From Sphingomonas ginsengisoli An et al. 2013 (GTDB lineage Bacteria > Pseudomonadota > Alphaproteobacteria > Sphingomonadales > Sphingomonadaceae), in the NCBI RefSeq assembly GCF_009363895.1, contig NZ_CP045434.1, positions 1,674,001 to 1,738,000 on the forward strand: a DNA stretch of 64,000 nt, read 5' to 3'. The notes beneath the pieces were generated by a model. The model worked only from the letters and a program-made list of their open reading frames with translations. It did no database searches and had not been told where the DNA came from. Of the stretch, positions 54,485-64,000 are shown one piece after another (within the stretch, counting starts at the first letter, position 1; each line of letters starts with the position of its first letter). The translations under genes were made by a program, and so were the position numbers.

Positions 54485-56068
54485 ATGACCCAACCCAAAG
54501 TCCTCATCTCCGACAAGATGGACCCCAAGGCCGCCGCCATCTTCCGCGAGCGCGGCATTCAGGTCGACGAGATCACCGGCAAGACCCCCGACGAGCTCGC
54601 CGCGATCGTCGGCGACTATGACGGGCTCGCCATCCGCTCCTCGACCAAGGTCACATCCAAAATCCTCGAGGCGGCGACCAATCTCAAGGTCGTCGGACGC
54701 GCCGGCATCGGAGTCGACAATGTCGACATCCCCGCCGCCACCTCGCGCGGCGTGGTGGTGATGAACACCCCCTTCGGCAATTCGATCACCACCGCCGAAC
54801 ACGCCATCGCCTTGATGTTCGCGCTCGCCCGCCAGCTGCCCGAGGCCGACGCCTCGACCCAGCAGGGCAAGTGGGAAAAGAACCGCTTCATGGGGGTCGA
54901 GCTGACCGCCAAGACCTTGGGCCTGATCGGCGCGGGCAACATCGGCTCGATTGTCGCCAGCCGCGCGCTCGGCCTCAAGATGAAGGTGGTCGCCTTCGAC
55001 CCCTTCCTCACCCCCGAGCGCGCGCTCGAAATGGGCGTGGAAAAGGTCGAGCTCGACGAGCTACTCCGCCGCGCCGACTTCATCACGCTCCACACCCCGC
55101 TGACCGACCAGACCCGCAACATCCTCAGCCGCGATAACTTGGCGAAGTCCAAGCCCGGCGTCCGCATCATCAACTGCGCGCGCGGCGGGCTGATCGACGA
55201 GGCCGCGCTTAAGGAAGCGCTCGACAGTGGCCAGGTCGCCGGAGCCGCCCTCGACGTCTTCGAGACCGAGCCCGCCACCGCCTCGCCGTTGTTCGGCACC
55301 CCCGGCTTCGTCTCCACCCCGCACCTCGGCGCCTCGACCAGCGAAGCGCAGGTCAACGTCGCCATCCAGGTCGCCGAGCAGATGAGCGACTTCCTGCTTG
55401 CCGGCGGGGTCACCAACGCCATCAACATGCCGAGCCTCAGCGCTGAGGAAGCGCCGCGCCTCAAGCCCTACATGGCGCTCGCCGAGAAGCTCGGCCGGCT
55501 GGTCGGCCAAGTACTCGGCGACACTGTCCGCAGCGTCGCGATCGAAGTCGAGGGCGCTGCCGCCGAATTGAATCAGAAGCCGATCACCGGCGCGGTTCTC
55601 GCCGGCCTGATGGGCACCTACAGCCAGACGGTGAACATGGTTAACGCGCCTTTCCTCGCGAAGGAGCGCGGGCTTGACGTGCGCGAGGTGCGCCACGAAC
55701 GCGAGGGCGATTATCACACCCTCGTCCGGGTCACCGTCGGCACCGACAGCGGCGAGCGGACCGTCGCCGGCACCCTGTTCGGCAACAGCGGCCCGCGGCT
55801 CGTCGACATCTTCGGCGTACCGGTCGAAGCCGAGCTGGCGGGAGCGATGCTCTACATCGTCAACAGTGACGCCCCCGGCTTCATCGGCAAGCTCGGTACG
55901 ACGCTGGGGTCCGCCGGCCTCAACATCGCCACCTTCAACCTCGGCCGCCGCGCCGCGGGCGGCGAAGCCGTCGCCCTGGTCGCGGTCGACGAGCCGGTGC
56001 CGGCGCCGGTCGTCAAGCAACTCTGCGCGCTCGACGGGGTGCGCGAGGTGGTGCCGCTCACATTCTGA
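54485..56068 (+). CDS. serA: D-3-phosphoglycerate dehydrogenase
   Basis: 527 residues, the long form with a C-terminal ASB and ACT domain. GLIGAGNIGSIVASRALG is the NAD-binding loop; NCARGGLIDEAAL and HLGASTSEAQ (catalytic His) are clear. The ACT domain with YIVNSDAPGFIGKLGTTLG at about 460 allows serine feedback. It makes 3-phosphohydroxypyruvate, the SerC substrate. It ends just before the first GAATGTCCGC repeat. Confidence 0.95.
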   Translation: MTQPKVLISDKMDPKAAAIFRERGIQVDEITGKTPDELAAIVGDYDGLAIRSSTKVTSKILEAATNLKVVGRAGIGVDNVDIPAATSRGVVVMNTPFGNSITTAEHAIALMFALARQLPEADASTQQGKWEKNRFMGVELTAKTLGLIGAGNIGSIVASRALGLKMKVVAFDPFLTPERALEMGVEKVELDELLRRADFITLHTPLTDQTRNILSRDNLAKSKPGVRIINCARGGLIDEAALKEALDSGQVAGAALDVFETEPATASPLFGTPGFVSTPHLGASTSEAQVNVAIQVAEQMSDFLLAGGVTNAINMPSLSAEEAPRLKPYMALAEKLGRLVGQVLGDTVRSVAIEVEGAAAELNQKPITGAVLAGLMGTYSQTVNMVNAPFLAKERGLDVREVRHEREGDYHTLVRVTVGTDSGERTVAGTLFGNSGPRLVDIFGVPVEAELAGAMLYIVNSDAPGFIGKLGTTLGSAGLNIATFNLGRRAAGGEAVALVAVDEPVPAPVVKQLCALDGVREVVPLTF

Positions 56069-56070
56069 GC

Positions 56071-56102
56071 GAATGTCCGCTTTCGACCCATTGCGGACAT
56101 TG
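56071..56102. repeat. GAATGTCCGC...GCGGACATT element, copy 1
   Basis: AATGTCCGC (56072-56080) and GCGGACATT (56093-56101) form an inverted repeat with spacer TTTCGACCCATT. Same orientation as copies 2 and 3. Such elements create false ORF starts reading NVRNGSKADI. Confidence 0.85.
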
Positions 56103-56125
56103 AACATCTTCCGCATCCTGGGCGC

Positions 56126-56425
56126 GTGGCCAAGGTTAACCCGTTCTCACCCGAGGCGCGCGACCCCTTCTTCGTTCCTGACCGAACGGCGGAGGTGATG
56201 ACATTCACCATCGCTGCCGCTGGCACGGCCTTTGTTCTGGTCTCTCCATTCCTAATACCACTCACCTTAAGCGGTATCGCGGGTATCGCGTTTGGCGGAT
56301 TGTTGACCGCATCTTTGTGGGTCCAAGGTTTCGGAGAGCGAAGGCACCGCCTCCGCCGAGCAGATAGAGTCGCAGAATTGACCGCAGGATTGCTAGCGGT
56401 TGCCGAGGACACGCAACAGTCCTGA
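56126..56425 (+). CDS. Small two-helix membrane protein
   Basis: 99 residues from GTG 56126. Two hydrophobic helices (MTFTIAAAGTAFVLVSPFLI, LSGIAGIAFGGLLTASLWV) and a charged C-terminal helix (ERRHRLRRADRVAEL). No ribosome site is obvious, and the stop lies at the edge of the second repeat copy. No family recognised; it may not be expressed. Confidence 0.4.
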   Translation: MAKVNPFSPEARDPFFVPDRTAEVMTFTIAAAGTAFVLVSPFLIPLTLSGIAGIAFGGLLTASLWVQGFGERRHRLRRADRVAELTAGLLAVAEDTQQS

Positions 56426-56455
56426 ACGTCTGCCTTCCACCCATTGCGGACATTC
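56424..56455. repeat. GAATGTCCGC...GCGGACATT element, copy 2 (diverged)
   Basis: GAACGTCTGCCTTCCACCCA followed by TTGCGGACATTC. The left arm has two changes from copy 1, so the stem is imperfect. Its first bases overlap the stop of the small membrane ORF. Confidence 0.8.
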
Positions 56456-56621
56456 GGGGTGGTGAAGGCACACTCCGAACGATTTCCTGCAAGCTTTGCC
56501 CGCATAAGGTGTAAGCTGTTGTTTCCGCGTATTGGTTTCGACTCAGTCGGAGCCTGACGCACGGCGTTGCTGCCGGTCAAATCGCATTCCGCGAAGGCTC
56601 CGGTTTCCGAAGGCCTTGGCC

Positions 56622-57647
56622 ATGGAATTGATTACGCCTCTACGCTTCGAACCTGCTGCGAGCCTTGCCCTTGCCTTGGTCGGCACATCCAGAGCGCCGC
56701 TCCTCCTGCTGGACGATCATTTCAAGGTCGTCAGCGCCAGCGTGTCCTTTTGCCGCGATTTCGATATCGACCCCCTTACGATCGAGGGTCTGAGCCTCGC
56801 GAAGGTCGGTGCGGGTGAGTGGGCAGTGCCCCAGTTACAGTCCTTGCTCCAGGCGACCCTGCTCGGGAGCGCCGGCGTCGATGCATATGAGATGGAACTG
56901 GTCCGTGACGGTCGCGACAAGGCCTGCGTCATTGTCAACGCCCAGAGGATCGACCTTGGCGATGGCCATCTTCCGCTAATTGCAATGACTGTGACCGACG
57001 TCACCGCGTCACGGCTCGCCGCACGGATCAAGGACGCGTTGGTAAGGGACAAGGAAGTGCTGCTGCGAGAATTGCAGCACCGGGTCGCGAACAGCCTTCA
57101 GATCATCGCTAGCGTGCTCATGCAAAGCGCTCGCCGTGTGCAATCGGACGAAACCCGCAACCACCTCTACAGCGCGCACAATCGCGTCATGTCAGTCGCG
57201 ACCCTCCAGAGGCAGCTGGCGATTTCGAGCGATGACCAGGTGAAGCTGCGCGACTATCTGAAGGAACTGTGTTCCAGCATCGGCGCCTCGATGATTGACG
57301 ATTCGCAACGCGTCCGCCTTACCGCCACCGCCGACGACAGCGAAACGGCCGCGAACGTTTCAGTCAGTCTCGGACTGATCGTCACCGAACTCGTCATCAA
57401 TGCGCTCAAGCATGCCTTTCCCGGAGCCGACCAGAAGGGTGCGATCACGGTCGATTACGCGAGGGCGGGCGACGGCTGGATCCTCAACGTCGACGATGAC
57501 GGCGTCGGGCTCGAAGCGGGCGAAGGCCAAGGCAAGCCGGGCCTCGGAAGCGGGATTGTCGATGCGCTGGCAAAGCAGCTTGGCGCGACCGTCTCGACCA
57601 GTGACAGAAACCCAGGAACGAGGGTTTCGGTCGTCGCGCCCAAGTGA
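56622..57647 (+). CDS. HisKA_2-type histidine kinase
   Basis: 341 residues from ATG 56622. An N-terminal PAS-like region (LLLLDDHFKVVSASVSFCRDF) is followed by LLRELQHRVANSLQII with His153, the HisKA_2 phosphoacceptor pattern. The ATP-binding domain has VTELVINALKHAF, DDDGVGLE and GLGSGIVDALAKQL. No membrane segment, so a cytoplasmic sensor. Kinases of this type in alphaproteobacteria often act in light, redox or general-stress pathways. A stand-alone receiver gene converges on it 38 bases downstream. Confidence 0.85.
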   Translation: MELITPLRFEPAASLALALVGTSRAPLLLLDDHFKVVSASVSFCRDFDIDPLTIEGLSLAKVGAGEWAVPQLQSLLQATLLGSAGVDAYEMELVRDGRDKACVIVNAQRIDLGDGHLPLIAMTVTDVTASRLAARIKDALVRDKEVLLRELQHRVANSLQIIASVLMQSARRVQSDETRNHLYSAHNRVMSVATLQRQLAISSDDQVKLRDYLKELCSSIGASMIDDSQRVRLTATADDSETAANVSVSLGLIVTELVINALKHAFPGADQKGAITVDYARAGDGWILNVDDDGVGLEAGEGQGKPGLGSGIVDALAKQLGATVSTSDRNPGTRVSVVAPK

Positions 57648-57685
57648 CGCCGGACCTCGGATGCCCGTCCCGGATTTCGGCTCGC

Positions 57686-58036
57686 CTAGACGGGGTGAGC
57701 CATCGCTGTTTCGACCGCCTTTACCAGCGTCTCTAGGCGGAATGGTTTTACTACAAGCGGATAGAGCGGCATCTTGCTCCGCACTTCGTCGGGGGTCCCC
57801 GTGATGAAGACCACTGGAATATCCGGGCCCGAGCATATGACGTTCACGGCGTCGATACCCGTCCCTGTTTCCAGTTCGACATCGGCCGTGATCAATTGCG
57901 GGCAGGTCTTCACGGCAAAGGCCATTGCGGCCTCGCTGGACTGAGCCACGTCGAAACTGTCGAATCCAAGATCCGACAGTATGGTTTCGATTGTGAAGGC
58001 AATCGCGGGTTCGTTTTCAATGATGAGCGCGTGCAT
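57686..58036 (-). CDS. Stand-alone receiver-domain protein
   Basis: 116 residues, one REC domain. Phosphoacceptor Asp52 (LITADVELETGTG), the switch Thr in VFITGTP, and Lys97 in VVKPF. The acidic pocket is ENE (7-9) rather than the usual DD, which is tolerated in single-domain regulators. No output domain. It probably acts as phosphate shuttle or sink for the convergent HisKA_2 kinase. Confidence 0.82.
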   Translation of the reverse strand: MHALIIENEPAIAFTIETILSDLGFDSFDVAQSSEAAMAFAVKTCPQLITADVELETGTGIDAVNVICSGPDIPVVFITGTPDEVRSKMPLYPLVVKPFRLETLVKAVETAMAHPV

Positions 58037-58484
58037 AGGCTCTTTTCGGAGCGGGGAAGCACCATGTCTCTCGGGAGCCGAGAACTTAGGGGTCTACCGT
58101 GGCTTGGAACGACATGGTCACATTGTCGACATAGCTCATAGCGAAGTGGAGATGGGCTTTGTTCCTAACTCTGCTTTCCTCCATTGGGCGCCGCTCTTCC
58201 GAATGTCCGCTTTCCACCCATAGCGGACATTCACTCATCTCTTGAACAATAGGATTTGACCTGCTTGCCTACAGCAGCGGTTCGCCCACGTCTTTGACAA
58301 TCGAGCAGGCATCGCGCGATCGCGAGGTGATCGCGCCGAAGGGGCAAAGGGTCACAGCAGGGAAACATGGAAACTTCGGCGTCGGGACTTGCCGATGGCG
58401 GAAATCTCGCGAATTCCATCAAGCGCTCGGACCCCGGGTAAGGGCCGCACCAAGGAAACTTTGTAATTCTGCCGATCGTCAGCG
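58037..58484. other. Gene-free interval with repeat copy 3
   Basis: About 450 bases with no supported gene. It contains the third GAATGTCCGC element, short GGAAAC stretches at about 58370 and 58456 and otherwise nothing recognised. The promoter of the receiver gene should lie near 58040-58100. Confidence 0.5.
58201..58232. repeat. GAATGTCCGC...GCGGACATTC element, copy 3
   Basis: GAATGTCCGC (58201-58210), spacer TTTCCACCCATA, GCGGACATTC (58223-58232). A perfect 10-base stem, the best preserved of the three copies in this window. Confidence 0.87.
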
Positions 58485-59345
58485 TCAGATGTTACTTTGG
58501 CCTGCCGGTACGCTCGCAGGGATGCCGGCCGCGCCATCGGCGTCGACCGGGCATTCGTCGACCACGCCCACCCCGAAGCAGGTCATCGACAGCGAGCCCA
58601 TCGCGTAGCCGTGGACGAGCGCGCGGGCGCCCTCGCCCGCCGCGGCGGCAAGGCCGGCGGTGTAGAGCAGCGGCACGAAATGGTCGGGGGTCGGCACCGC
58701 CCGGGCGTAATCGGGATGGTCGACCAGCTTCAGCACCGCGCCGGGATCGTCGCGCAGCTGCTGCTCGGCCGCCTCGTCGAACCGCCGATTCCAGTCGAAC
58801 GCAGTGTCGGGCTCGCGCCACTGCACCTCGCGCAGATTGTGGACCACATTGCCGCTCGCCAGGATCATCACGCCGCGCTCGCGAAGGGCCGCCAGCTTGG
58901 CGCCCAACTCGACATGATAGTCGAGCGGCTTGAGCGCGTTGATCGACAGCTGGACGACCGGGATGTCGGCCTTGGGATAGAGGTGGGCGAGCACGCTCCA
59001 CGTCCCGTGGTCGAGGCCCCACTGGTCCTGGTCGAGCCCGACCCAGGTCGGCTTGACCTCTTCGGCCACCTCCGCCGCCAGCTCGGGCAGGCCGGGCGCG
59101 GGATAGTCGAACGCGTTGAGCGCCGGCGGAAAGCCATAGAAATCGTGGATCGTCCGCGGCCGCGCCATCGCGGTCACCGCGGTCGCCCCGATGTACCAGT
59201 GCGCCGATACCACCAGGACCGCGCGCGGCCGCGGCAGATCGCGCCCCATGCCGGCCCACGCCCTGGTGAAGTCGTTCTGCTCGAGCGTATTCATCGGGCT
59301 GCCGTGGCCGATGAACAGGGCGGGCATGGGGGCGGCGGTCGGCAT
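58485..59345 (-). CDS. ygiD: DODA-type extradiol dioxygenase-family protein
   Basis: 286 residues from ATG 59345 with AGGAG at 5-6 bases. [13 protein letters not shown] start and LVVSAHWY (His ligands), [33 protein letters not shown] and GNVVHNL complete the zinc or iron site of the LigB/YgiD family. E. coli YgiD is a DOPA 4,5-dioxygenase; other members act on catechols. The physiological substrate here is unknown. Confidence 0.85.
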   Translation of the reverse strand: MPTAAPMPALFIGHGSPMNTLEQNDFTRAWAGMGRDLPRPRAVLVVSAHWYIGATAVTAMARPRTIHDFYGFPPALNAFDYPAPGLPELAAEVAEEVKPTWVGLDQDQWGLDHGTWSVLAHLYPKADIPVVQLSINALKPLDYHVELGAKLAALRERGVMILASGNVVHNLREVQWREPDTAFDWNRRFDEAAEQQLRDDPGAVLKLVDHPDYARAVPTPDHFVPLLYTAGLAAAAGEGARALVHGYAMGSLSMTCFGVGVVDECPVDADGAAGIPASVPAGQSNI

Positions 59346-59497
59346 GGCGGCTCCTGTCGGCGAGTTGCGCGACGCTAGCACGTTCGCGCGCCCGCCTCAC
59401 TTCCGTTGACCGATTTCCCGGTCCGCCGCCGCGGCGTGCTTGACCATCTGTTAACTTGTTCACGGCACGGTCGGCGCAACAGGGACGAGGCCTCTTG

Positions 59498-59995
59498 ATG
59501 TCGACCGCCGTACAAACCGCGCTGCCACTCGGGAATGAGAACCGCCGCTACGCTTCGCGGCGCGCGCTGCGGCTCGGTGCGACCCTTGCCGACCGGGGCG
59601 TCGAGGTGACGATTCACGATCTCTCCCCGACCGGCTTGCTGATCGAAACCGCCGAGCGGCTGGCGCCCGGCGAGACGCTGTTCGTCGACCTGCCCGAGCG
59701 CGGCCCAACCGCGGCCAGCGTCGCCTGGCACAGCGGACGTTTCTACGGCTGCGAATTTGAGCTGAGCATTCCCGCCGCCGCAGTCAGCGCCGCGCTGCTG
59801 CGCAGCCCCGCTGCCAAGCCGGCCGCCACCGACGACGGTTTCGACATCACCCGCCTGCAGGAACTTGCCGCGCAGGTCGAAGCCTATGCGCCCGAAGACG
59901 ACCGCTATGCGCTGCGCACCCGCGGCACCGTGCTGATCGCCCTCATGGTCGTCAGCTGGAGCGCGATCCTGTGGACGGTGTCGCTGGCGTTCTAG
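59498..59995 (+). CDS. PilZ-domain protein with C-terminal membrane helix
   Basis: 165 residues from ATG 59498 (ACGAGG upstream). NRRYASRRALRLGATL carries the RxxxR-like basic part and HDLSPTGLLIET the D/NxSxxG motif of PilZ domains, so c-di-GMP binding is expected. The C-terminal end RGTVLIALMVVSWSAILWTVSLAF is a membrane anchor. Probably a local c-di-GMP effector at the inner membrane. Confidence 0.75.
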   Translation: MSTAVQTALPLGNENRRYASRRALRLGATLADRGVEVTIHDLSPTGLLIETAERLAPGETLFVDLPERGPTAASVAWHSGRFYGCEFELSIPAAAVSAALLRSPAAKPAATDDGFDITRLQELAAQVEAYAPEDDRYALRTRGTVLIALMVVSWSAILWTVSLAF

Positions 59996-60098
59996 CCAAC
60001 CGCCATATCCTTTAGAGCATCGCCAGAAACTGGACCTTCCGCGCGCGCTCGCCTAGGCGCCTTGCCATCCATCATCGGCAGTTTGGAAGGACCGGCGC

Positions 60099-61387
<1,289 letters not shown>

Positions 61388-61388
<1 letters not shown>

Positions 61389-61540
61389 TGACGAAGATGG
61401 TTCGCAAGGGCGACTTGCCGACCAAGGTCTGCGCCGCCTGCCAGCGACCGTTCGCCTGGCGCAAGAAATGGGCGCGCGACTGGGAGCAGGTGAAATATTG
61501 CTCGGATCGTTGCCGTTCGGCGACCGCGCCCAAATCCTGA
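61388..61540 (+). CDS. DUF2256 small zinc-ribbon-like protein
   Basis: 50 residues, starting on the overlapping TGATG of pur[20 protein letters not shown] then [20 protein letters not shown] is the complete DUF2256 signature, with CxxC and CxxxC pairs able to bind one zinc. The function is unknown. In other organisms the family often sits near photolyase or cryptochrome genes; here it is fused to purA by translational coupling. Confidence 0.85.
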
Positions 61541-61558
61541 CGGGCCACGAGTACCACT

Positions 61559-61589
61559 AAAAAGGGGCGGGCCCGCGCGGCCCCGCCCC
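61559..61589 (-). terminator. Rho-independent terminator of the TonB receptor gene
   Basis: GGGGCGGG (61564-61571) pairs with CCCGCCCC (61582-61589). On the minus strand the stem is followed by TTTTT (complement of 61559-61563). It lies 60 bases after the receptor stop. Confidence 0.85.
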
Positions 61590-61650
61590 AGTTGGTCTCG
61601 TTTGAGAGGGATCAGCAGTCGGCCGAAGCCCCCGCTGATCCCCGCAAATC

Positions 61651-64000
61651 CTAGAAGTGCACCGCCGCGCCGACGCGATAGTAGCGGCCCAGGATGCCTT
61701 GGAAGTAGGTCGAAGTGCCCCCGCTCGCCGGGTACGGATAGGGCGGCTTGACGTCGAACAGGTTGTCGACACTGCCCCGGAAGGTGAAGCGCGTCCCGAC
61801 ATTGTAGGCCAGCGACAGGTTCGTGAAGATGAACGGTCGCACCGTCGAAACCGAGTAGAAATCGGCGCTCGCATTCGGATCGATCTTAGCCTTGCCGACG
61901 TAATTGAACTGCAGTTGGCCGCTAAATGCTCGGGTGTCGTAGCTTAGCCCGAGGATACCCTTGTGGCGGCTGTAGCCGACCGAATCGTCGATGATGGTCG
62001 GCGCGTCGCCGGCATTGGCCTGGTTGGTCAGCGTATCGAGATACTGGTAGCTCACATTGACCCCGACCCGGCTGCCCGCCCCCAGGAAGGGCGTCGGGCG
62101 GCGATAGTCGATGCTGGCGATCACGCCCTTGTAACGCAGCTGCGCCGAGTTGAAGTAGCTCGTCCCGACGCTGTTAAGCTGGCCACTCGCGTCTCGGCTG
62201 AGCAGGGCGCAGAACGGATTATTGGGATAGGTCGTCGAGTCGTAGCAGGCTGCCACCACCTGACTGTTGGAGAACTGGCTGATGGCATTCTTCAGCTTGA
62301 CGCTGACATAGTCCACCGTGGCGTTGAACCCCGGCAGGAAGCGCGGGGTGATCACCGCGCCGGCCGTGATGCTATCCGACTTTTCGTTGGTCAGGTCGGG
62401 GTTGCCGAAGGTGAAAGTCGGGAACGACCGCTGGTTGGACAGCGAGCGGAAGTTCGCCGGCAGCCCGGCGGCGGTGCAGTTGGCGGCGCGGGTCGTCGGA
62501 TCCGGGCCCTGGTTGCGCAGGGTCTGGTCGCAGACGTCGGTTGCAAAACCAAACGCGCTCGACCGCGGGTTAAACGCTTCGGTCACCGAAGGCGCACGCA
62601 CCGCGCGGGTGTAGGCGCCGCGGAAGGCGATATCCCGGATGGGGGCATAGCGGATCTGGCCGGTGTAGGTCGGATCGCTGCCCGCGAGCGAGTTCCAGAT
62701 GTAGCGGCCGGCCGTCTGTACCGTCAGGGCGTAGACGCCCGGAACGTGGTTGGCCGGCGAGATGATGTCGGCCTTGAGCTCTCCGAAGATCTCGTTGGTG
62801 TGATACTTACCGAATACCGGATCGATCGGCACCGAGCGGCCGTAACTGCCGCGCTGCGACGAATCGCCCGTACCCGAACCGTAATAGAAGACGCCCGGAT
62901 CGAAGCTCGAGCTTTCCTGGCGATGTTCGAACCCGGCCGCGAAGCCGAGGTCGCCGCCGGGCAACGAGAACAGCCCACCCGAGATCGACGCCACGAAGTC
63001 GAGCTGCTTGTTGAGGTTGCGCGGGGTGGCGATGGTGGTGATGTAATCCTTGACCGCCTGGCTGTTCTGCTGGCCGAATGGATTGAACGGCACGCAGGTC
63101 CCGCTGATCGTAGCAACCGGCGAGTTGGCGTAGGGCGCGCAGACGATGTTGCCATTGGCGTCGACCGTCGAGTTGAGCGCGTTGAGGAAATTCTGCTGGT
63201 TGAGTTCGGGATTGCGGCTGTTCACCGTCGCCCGGCCGTAGTTAGCGAACGCCTCGAACTTCCACGGCTTGGCGGCGAGGACGTGCAGGTCGCCATCGAT
63301 GCCGCCGACCACGCGAAACACCTGACTCTTGCCGACCGACACGCCCGACGACAGGTCGGTGCTGGCCCGGCTCAGGTAGAAATAGTCCTGATTGTCGACG
63401 ATGCCGAGGTTCTGATCCGAAAACTCATTGTTGGCGATCGAGTTGGCGATTGCCGTCCGGGCCGCCGCCGACAGAAACGGGTTGCTGAGCGGAATGATGA
63501 GGTTGCCGTCGCGGGTGCCCGCGGCATCGAATAGGCCAGTATTGTAAACCGGCTGCGCGGCAAGGTTCTTGCCCTTGCTGACGCTGTACCAACCCTCGCC
63601 GAACAAGCGAATGTTGTCGGTCAGCTGATACGACAGCTCGGTGTTGATGTTGTAGCGCTTGAGGTCGGTCAGCAGATTCGACACTGACTGCAACGAAAAG
63701 CCGTTGCCGCCGCTGGTAAAGACGTTGAAGCCGTCGTCCGGGCCGATCACGCCGCCGAAGTCGATCGGGATGAGGTTACCATTGCTGTCGAAGCGCACCG
63801 ACTGGCCGGCCGCGTTGCGGACGTTGAAGTCGCCGCCAACGAGCGTGGCGACTTGCGGGCTTAGCGGGAAGTCGAGCCCGAACGGTCCCCCGCCGACCAC
63901 GGGCGCGCCGTTGGGATCGACCGAGGTGATGCGGAAGTCGTTGTAGATTACCTGCGGACCGGTGCCGCTGCGCGACTGGTCGAAGCGGTTGTCGAGCGCC
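61651..64000 (-). CDS. TonB-dependent receptor (3' part, barrel)
   Basis: The frame is open to the window edge, so the signal peptide and plug are outside. About 783 residues are visible. Typical barrel elements are FNVFTSGGNGFSLQSVSNL, SSSFDPGVFYYGSG, the extracellular Cys pair regions, VRAPSVTEAFNPRSSAF (the RAP(S/N) strand of sphingomonad receptors), YDSTTYPNNPFC, and the C-terminal strand YYRVGAAVHF. Expected role: energy-dependent uptake across the outer membrane. A strong terminator follows. Confidence 0.88.
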   Translation of the reverse strand, partial: ALDNRFDQSRSGTGPQVIYNDFRITSVDPNGAPVVGGGPFGLDFPLSPQVATLVGGDFNVRNAAGQSVRFDSNGNLIPIDFGGVIGPDDGFNVFTSGGNGFSLQSVSNLLTDLKRYNINTELSYQLTDNIRLFGEGWYSVSKGKNLAAQPVYNTGLFDAAGTRDGNLIIPLSNPFLSAAARTAIANSIANNEFSDQNLGIVDNQDYFYLSRASTDLSSGVSVGKSQVFRVVGGIDGDLHVLAAKPWKFEAFANYGRATVNSRNPELNQQNFLNALNSTVDANGNIVCAPYANSPVATISGTCVPFNPFGQQNSQAVKDYITTIATPRNLNKQLDFVASISGGLFSLPGGDLGFAAGFEHRQESSSFDPGVFYYGSGTGDSSQRGSYGRSVPIDPVFGKYHTNEIFGELKADIISPANHVPGVYALTVQTAGRYIWNSLAGSDPTYTGQIRYAPIRDIAFRGAYTRAVRAPSVTEAFNPRSSAFGFATDVCDQTLRNQGPDPTTRAANCTAAGLPANFRSLSNQRSFPTFTFGNPDLTNEKSDSITAGAVITPRFLPGFNATVDYVSVKLKNAISQFSNSQVVAACYDSTTYPNNPFCALLSRDASGQLNSVGTSYFNSAQLRYKGVIASIDYRRPTPFLGAGSRVGVNVSYQYLDTLTNQANAGDAPTIIDDSVGYSRHKGILGLSYDTRAFSGQLQFNYVGKAKIDPNASADFYSVSTVRPFIFTNLSLAYNVGTRFTFRGSVDNLFDVKPPYPYPASGGTSTYFQGILGRYYRVGAAVHF

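Noticed and set aside
55061..56116. 351-residue minus-strand ORF starting in the repeat (NVRNGSKADI)
   Set aside because: The start comes from the GAATGTCCGC element and the body is antisense to serA; a well-known false ORF type.

Overview
The window looks like a chromosome segment of a GC-rich alphaproteobacterium of the order Sphingomonadales. Support comes from two large TonB-dependent receptors, Sphingomonas-style intergenic palindromes (the GAATGTCCGC...GCGGACATTC element three times and a CTGAACTTGTTTCAG element), ErpA, LptFG, a serC-serA pair and a family-typical purA. No tool was run. All calls come from reading the translations and the DNA.

Region 1 (1-12.3 kb) is the right end of a prophage. 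Gene order after a P22 gp10-like stabilisation protein is tail/fibre protein, DUF4376 protein, gp14-like acyltransferase-fold protein, then a row of DNA-ejection proteins. The row ends in a 1269-residue protein with an N-terminal M15-type peptidoglycan peptidase. Three small lysis or membrane genes follow, then lower-GC cargo genes including two exported proteins, and a minus-strand orphan. The prophage ends inside a tRNA-Gly(TCC) gene, of which only the 5' half (to the anticodon loop) remains.

Region 2 (12.5-26.3 kb) holds a cyclase/AAA/TPR regulator. It converges on a tightly overlapping four-gene minus-strand operon: SMP-30-like lactonase, catalase-related haem protein, an unrecognised protein, and a DyP peroxidase. 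Upstream of that is a six-gene minus-strand operon, paoABC-type aldehyde oxidoreductase with xdhC, mocA-like and moaA cofactor genes. Region 3 (26.5-32.7 kb) is a plus-strand operon of ATP-dependent 5-oxoprolinase, DUF969, DUF979 and DUF2891, which reads as uptake and ring-opening of 5-oxoproline.

Region 4 (32.7-41.3 kb) contains a HerA-like ATPase, a monofunctional catalase with a possible general-stress promoter, a J-domain membrane protein, a trypsin-like protease, a hybrid histidine kinase, a GNAT-like protein and an orphan winged-helix regulator divergent from a TonB receptor. Region 5 (41.5-52.9 kb) has that receptor (with a poly-proline tail), a fatty acid desaturase, a DsbA-like thioredoxin, lptG/lptF, a DAG-kinase-like protein paired with a Tam41-like nucleotidyltransferase, exonuclease III, erpA and an M23 peptidase. 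Region 6 (53-64 kb) has serC (with a hairpin over its ribosome-binding site) and serA. A repeat-rich stretch follows with a HisKA_2 kinase and a stand-alone receiver, then an extradiol-dioxygenase-like enzyme, a PilZ protein, purA with an overlapping DUF2256 gene, and the 3' part of a second TonB receptor that runs off the window.
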